Source of the DNA: Actinomycetota bacterium
GTDB taxonomy: Bacteria; Actinomycetota; Actinomycetes; Actinomycetales; Microbacteriaceae
Length of the DNA stretch: 64,000 nt
Assembly: GCA_009704945.1 (NCBI GenBank)
Contig: WLDG01000001.1
Location: 1 to 64,000 of the forward strand
Reading direction: 5' to 3'
Under the pieces are notes generated by a model. It was not told the DNA's origin. It was given only the letters and a program-made list of their open reading frames with translations, and made no database searches. Made by a program: the position numbers and the translations under genes. Numbering within the stretch: position 1 is the stretch's first letter; the number at the start of each line of letters is the position of its first letter. Shown piece by piece: positions 60,823-64,000 of the stretch.

Positions 60823-61452
60823 GTGACACGTTTTTTAGTCGTATTTGATGTCGACTCCACGTTGATAAACGAAGAAGCCATCGAAGTCCTTGCCGAGCAG
60901 GCTGGCGTCAGGAAAGCTGTTGAGGCCATCACCGAACAAGCCATGCTTGGCGAGATTGATTTCGCAGAGTCTCTTCGACGTCGGGTCGCGATGCTGGAAG
61001 GAATCTCCGAGTCCAAGCTAGCTGCAGTAAAAGATTCACTGACTCTGACAACAGGGGCAAAGGAGCTGATCTCTGCCATTCATTCAAAAGGCGGCAAAGC
61101 TGCTGCTGTTTCTGGTGGTTTCACGCAACTACTCGGAAACATTAAGTTAGATCTAGCACTTGACTACGTGCACGCCAACGAACTAGAGATGAGTAATGGT
61201 GCGCTCACCGGAAGAGTCACTGAACCAATTGTTGACCGTGCCGCGAAAGCGCGTTTTCTTCAACAACTACAGGACGATCTAAACCTGACACGTGAAATGA
61301 CGATTGCCGTGGGTGACGGCGCAAACGACATAGACATGATTCAGGCTGCGGGTCTTGGAATTGCATTTTGCGCAAAGCCCGCGCTAAAGCAGCATGCGGA
61401 TTTGGTCATAGATAGCAGAGATCTCGCAGGGTTGATTGAGTATTTACCCTAA
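60823..61452 (+). CDS. serB: Phosphoserine phosphatase SerB
   Basis: SerB hydrolyses phosphoserine in the last step of serine synthesis. It is a HAD enzyme of 209 residues. FLVVFDVDSTLINEEAIEVLAEQAG is motif I with both Asp residues; the following AVEAITEQAMLGEIDFAESLRRRVAMLEG is the substrate cap. KGGKAAAVSGGFTQLL is motif II and TIAVGDGANDIDMIQAAGLGIAFCAKPAL motif III/IV. There is no N-terminal ACT domain. GTG start; the stop overlaps fabI by four bases (CTAA). Confidence 0.95.
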   Translation: MTRFLVVFDVDSTLINEEAIEVLAEQAGVRKAVEAITEQAMLGEIDFAESLRRRVAMLEGISESKLAAVKDSLTLTTGAKELISAIHSKGGKAAAVSGGFTQLLGNIKLDLALDYVHANELEMSNGALTGRVTEPIVDRAAKARFLQQLQDDLNLTREMTIAVGDGANDIDMIQAAGLGIAFCAKPALKQHADLVIDSRDLAGLIEYLP

Positions 61453-62216
61453 GCACCAGTTGAGTGCAGCCCACCGTCAACGTGGATGATTTCCCCGGTT
61501 GTTGCTGGAAAGAAATCACTGAGTAACGCGACAATTGCTTTTGCAGCAGGGTCAGTATTGGTGAGGTCCCAGCCAAGGGGTGCTCGATCTGTCCAGAGTT
61601 CTTCCATGGTCGCAAATCCTGGTATCCCTTTGGCTGCAGTTGTCCTCAAGGGTCCAGCTGAAACTAAATTGACTCGAATCCCATCCTGACCCAAATACCT
61701 TGCAAGATATCTAGCGGTTGATTCGAATGCGGCTTTTGCTACACCCATCCAGTCATAAACGGGCCAGGAAACCGATGCATCGAAGGTGAGGCCGACGACG
61801 GAGCTTGGGTTATTCAATACGTCCTTACAGGCCACCGTTATGGACTTAAGGGAGTAGGCGGAAACCTCTACAGCGGTCGAAACATCAGACCACTCAGTTG
61901 AAAGAAAATTTCCTCCAAGCGCAGTTTGTGGAGCAAAGGCAATTGCGTGGACTATGCCATCCAGTGAGCCAACAGCCGCGCGAACTCTGTCTGGAAGAGC
62001 AGCTAGATCTTCACTGCTTGTGGCATCCAATTCAATAACTTGAACAGGTTTTGGAAGTCTCTGCGAAATTTTTTGGGTTATGGGCAGCATGCGACCGAAT
62101 GAACTCAAGACGACCTCTGCCCCATTCTCCTGCGCGATGCGTGCAGCGGCAAATGCTATTGAGGCTTCTGTCAGTACACCTGTGATTAAGATTTTCTTGC
62201 CTTCAAGAATGCTCAT
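61449..62216 (-). CDS. fabI: Enoyl-[acyl-carrier-protein] reductase (FabI/InhA type)
   Basis: FabI reduces the trans-2 double bond of enoyl-ACP with NADH in type II fatty acid synthesis. It is a short-chain dehydrogenase fold with loop GKKILITGVLTEASIAFAAARIAQENGAEVVLSS. The catalytic Tyr-x6-Lys is YDWMGVAKAAFESTARYLARYLGQDGIRVNLVSAGPLRT. SAYSLKS holds the other conserved tyrosine. The length of 255 residues fits. It lies 28 bases behind fabG on the same strand, the mabA-inhA arrangement of mycobacteria. Confidence 0.93.
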   Translation of the reverse strand: MSILEGKKILITGVLTEASIAFAAARIAQENGAEVVLSSFGRMLPITQKISQRLPKPVQVIELDATSSEDLAALPDRVRAAVGSLDGIVHAIAFAPQTALGGNFLSTEWSDVSTAVEVSAYSLKSITVACKDVLNNPSSVVGLTFDASVSWPVYDWMGVAKAAFESTARYLARYLGQDGIRVNLVSAGPLRTTAAKGIPGFATMEELWTDRAPLGWDLTNTDPAAKAIVALLSDFFPATTGEIIHVDGGLHSTGA

Positions 62217-62244
62217 CTGATTAACCCTCCCGATAACGCCAACA

Positions 62245-62952
62245 TTAGTGCCCCATTCCTAAGCCGCCATCCACAGGAATTACAGCCCCTGAGATGTATG
62301 ACGCGGAATCTGATGCCAACCAAGCCACAACTTTTGCAACCTCTGTTGGCTCAGCAAATCTTCCAAGCGGGATCTGTTCCTTGTACTTCGAAGCAACATC
62401 TTCAGGCAAGGATGCGGTCATGTCGGTGTTGATAAATCCAGGCGCCACAACATTTGCAGTTATGTTCTTCGAACCCATTTCACGTGTAATACTGCGCGCC
62501 ATGCCAACTAGTGCACTCTTGGTGGCTGAATAGTTAACTTGACCCGCACTGCCTAAAAGGCCCACGACGGACCCAATCAAAATAATTCGCCCTTGTTTTG
62601 CCTTGAGCATGCCCTTTATAACGCGCTTCACGACTCTAAAGACACCATTGAGATTGGTGTCTACAACTTCCTCAAACTCTTGATCAGTCATCCGCAGAAG
62701 TAACGTGTCTTTAGTAATTCCAGCGTTGGCAACCAGGACAGTAATTGGTCCAAGCTTTGATTCAATTTGCTCAATAGCCGCATCAAGGGATGGCGAGTTC
62801 GTGACGTCAGCCTGGACAGTTAGTGACCCTATAGGGCCCTCTCCACTCCTAGCAGTTACTGCCACCTGATAACCCCCATCAATCAGCTCCTGCGCAATTG
62901 CATAGCCAATCCCCCGGTTTCCGCCGGTAACCAGCGCTACTTTTTGCTCCAC
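62245..62952 (-). CDS. fabG: 3-oxoacyl-[acyl-carrier-protein] reductase
   Basis: FabG reduces 3-ketoacyl-ACP with NADPH. The cofactor loop is ALVTGGNRGIGYAIAQELIDGGYQVAVTAR; the catalytic set is NAG (LVANAGITKDTLL), Ser in RIILIGSVVGLLGSAGQVNYSATKSALVGMARSI, and YxxxK there. VVAPGFINTDMTASLPE and YISGAVIPVDGGLGMGH complete it. GTG start. With fabI it supplies both reductions of the elongation cycle. The divergent DUF3099 gene starts about 80 bases away. Confidence 0.94.
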   Translation of the reverse strand: MEQKVALVTGGNRGIGYAIAQELIDGGYQVAVTARSGEGPIGSLTVQADVTNSPSLDAAIEQIESKLGPITVLVANAGITKDTLLLRMTDQEFEEVVDTNLNGVFRVVKRVIKGMLKAKQGRIILIGSVVGLLGSAGQVNYSATKSALVGMARSITREMGSKNITANVVAPGFINTDMTASLPEDVASKYKEQIPLGRFAEPTEVAKVVAWLASDSASYISGAVIPVDGGLGMGH

Positions 62953-63030
62953 ATTTGCCTTTCTGGGAATACCTTAGGTCAGTCGGCGTTATCTTTAGAA
63001 AGTCTATTGATATTGACCCTAGGAGCCGGA

Positions 63031-63312
63031 TTGGCAAAGAGACAAAGCGTCACATCGCTTGATCTTTCCCCGGAACAAGAGCGAAAACAGCGCATGATTC
63101 GCTATTCGGTAGCCATGACAATTAGGACAATATGCATCGTTCTAGGGGTGGTTACCTCTGGAATCTGGATGTGGATTTTCTTCGCCCTAGCCATCTTTCT
63201 CCCCTACTTTGCAGTTGTGATGGCAAATTCTCAAGGTGGCCGCAGTAAGAGCCAAAGTGACAGGCTGGCTCCAAAAGTGACAATCACCTCGGATGAAATG
63301 AAAATTGACTGA
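63031..63312 (+). CDS. DUF3099 membrane protein
   Basis: A small actinobacterial protein of unknown function. Two membrane helices (AMTIRTICIVLGVVTSGIWMWIFFALAIFLPYFAVVMANS) follow a polar N-terminal segment (SLDLSPEQERKQRMIRYSV). The C-terminus is polar and charged. The track start 62944 lies inside the divergent fabG gene. TTG 63031 with AGGAG five bases upstream gives 93 residues and is preferred. Eight bases overlap with the next small gene. Confidence 0.85.
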   Translation: MAKRQSVTSLDLSPEQERKQRMIRYSVAMTIRTICIVLGVVTSGIWMWIFFALAIFLPYFAVVMANSQGGRSKSQSDRLAPKVTITSDEMKID

Positions 63313-63508
63313 GCAATCTCTTTGTTCGAGAGCAGGCTGCGCAGAACCTGCTCGCAACATAATTGAATGGCGAAATCCCAAGATTCACTCCCTTGACAGG
63401 GTAAAGAATTGGGCAGGCTGTCACGAACACACGGAGTTTCTGGTTGACTACTTATCAGCCAGAAAATTCTTCCTAAGGACAAGAGAAATTGAACCAAAGC
63501 GCGATTAG
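63305..63508 (+). CDS. Small Cys/His-containing protein of unknown function
   Basis: A 67-residue protein with three cysteines and several histidines (MTEQSLCSRAGCAEPARNIIEWRNPKIHSLDRVKNWAGCHEHTEFLVDYLSARKFFL). C-x4-C and GCHEH could form a zinc site. Similar short proteins are seen in actinobacteria, often with unhelpful names such as acetone carboxylase. TTG start; it overlaps the DUF3099 gene by 8 bases and the SURF1 gene by 20, so it is likely translated with them. Function unknown. Confidence 0.72.
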   Translation: MTEQSLCSRAGCAEPARNIIEWRNPKIHSLDRVKNWAGCHEHTEFLVDYLSARKFFLRTREIEPKRD

Positions 63509-64000
63509 ACGGTGGGGACCTTGGCTTGTCCTTGTTGTCTTGTTCGCGATAGCCACTAGCTTGCTCAGCAGTTGGCAATTTGATCGTCGTGAGGAAAGAG
63601 TCGTCCGCATCGAGCAGGTCCAAAACAATTACGACCTGCCTCCCATCGAAATCAGCCAACTCGATTGGAGACAAGAAAACGGCCTTCAAGTCATGGAGTG
63701 GCGGCCAGTTCGAGTCACCGGCAGATACCTTTCAGATCAGGTTTTTCTGGTTCGTAACCGGCCACTGTCTGGCCAGGCAGGATTTCTTCAGCTTGTCCCG
63801 TTCGAATTATCAAATGGAGATGTCCTAATCATTGACCGCGGTTGGCTACCTGCTTCATCAAAACTGTTGGAACCTGAATTTAACCCAACCCCAATTTCTG
63901 GCGATTATGAGCTTGTCGTGCGAGTGAGGGCTGGAGAGGCAGATCTTGGCCGCGAAGAAACGACCACGTTAGCTTCGATAGATCTTCTTGAGGTTGCAAG
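63489..64000 (+). CDS. SURF1 family cytochrome oxidase assembly protein, 3' truncated by window edge
   Basis: The frame from TTG 63489 is open to the window end and is missing from the ORF track. It encodes MNQSAIRRWGPWLVLVVLFAIATSLLSSWQFDRREERVVRIEQVQNNYDLPPIEI, with an N-terminal membrane helix and the SURF1 motif WQFDRREE. The central region includes WRPVRVTGRYLSDQVFLVRNRPLSGQAGFLQLVPFEL and VLIIDRGWLPA, both SURF1 signatures. SURF1 proteins help heme a insertion into aa3 oxidase, whose genes lie 30 kb upstream here. The C-terminal part is outside the window. Confidence 0.9.
   Translation, partial: MNQSAIRRWGPWLVLVVLFAIATSLLSSWQFDRREERVVRIEQVQNNYDLPPIEISQLDWRQENGLQVMEWRPVRVTGRYLSDQVFLVRNRPLSGQAGFLQLVPFELSNGDVLIIDRGWLPASSKLLEPEFNPTPISGDYELVVRVRAGEADLGREETTTLASIDLLEVA

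Noticed and set aside
62944-63030. Long N-terminus of the DUF3099 protein
   Set aside because: It would overlap the divergent fabG start; TTG 63031 has a proper ribosome site.
1-64000. CRISPR arrays, insertion sequences, prophage, defence or toxin-antitoxin systems, biosynthetic clusters
   Set aside because: No repeat-spacer pattern, transposase, integrase, phage or polyketide/nonribosomal peptide genes were found; the window is housekeeping chromosome.

Overview
The window is a gene-dense stretch of chromosome from a small-genome actinobacterium. The best fit is the Microbacteriaceae, perhaps a freshwater Luna-type lineage (Rhodoluna/Aquiluna-like); that placement is inference. Supporting signs are an actinobacterial mraZ-to-divIVA division cluster without ftsA, RbpA, PafBC, HelY, DUF3040/DUF3043/DUF3099 proteins, class II DAHP synthase, Rv2175c, and a bcc-aa3 respiratory chain with diheme QcrC. 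Base composition looks near balanced rather than GC-rich, intergenic gaps are tiny, and many starts are GTG or TTG. I see no insertion sequences, phage genes, CRISPR arrays or restriction systems, and no stretch above 300 bases without a gene.

Layout. 1-3.8 kb: the 3' part of a plsC-type acyltransferase, class II aroG, an Rv2175c-like DNA-binding protein, a polyprenyl diphosphate synthase and a DUF3040 protein, closed by a clear terminator. 3.8-25.7 kb: the dcw cluster, mraZ-rsmH-ftsL-ftsI-murE-murF-mraY-murD-ftsW-murG-murC-ftsQ-ftsZ-yggS-sepF-yggT-divIVA-lspA-rluA-dnaE, mostly joined by stop/start overlaps. It opens with three MraZ boxes and has a structured mraZ-rsmH spacer and an inverted-repeat ftsZ leader. 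25.7-32.3 kb: flavin reductase, hisD, nrdR, pyrD, aldo/keto reductase, DUF3043 protein, M20 peptidase and erpA. 32.4-39.9 kb: ctaC-ctaD-ctaF (+) converge on ctaE-qcrC-qcrA-qcrB (-), with the tmRNA gene ssrA and a terminator between them.

40-48.6 kb: trpD, a YczE-like membrane protein, a GDPD phosphodiesterase, rbpA, then ppm-lnt-helY-tatC-tatA on the minus strand. 48.6-54.4 kb: a small membrane protein, pafC, pafB, a double-FKBP lipoprotein, trmI, a HAD phosphatase and a PAC2 protein. This is the neighbourhood where other actinobacteria keep the Pup-proteasome genes, but none is present here. 54.4-64 kb: uppP, tRNA-Leu(GAG), a sirtuin, a histidine phosphatase, a glycosyltransferase, an alpha/beta hydrolase, a DEDDh exonuclease with a hairpin over its start, zinc-free L31, an orphan ABC ATPase, serB, fabI-fabG, a DUF3099 protein, a small Cys/His protein and the 5' part of a SURF1 gene that runs off the window.

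The genes are mainly housekeeping: wall precursor synthesis and septation, aerobic respiration, lipoprotein maturation, Tat export and fatty acid synthesis. I found no convincing new defence or biosynthetic system. The most notable structural signals are (i) convergent gene pairs that repeatedly overlap by exactly four bases through shared stop codons, (ii) the missing Pup-proteasome genes inside a conserved frame, (iii) regulatory RNA or DNA structures at mraZ, rsmH, ftsZ, divIVA and the exonuclease gene, and (iv) an atypical substrate-site motif in MurE.
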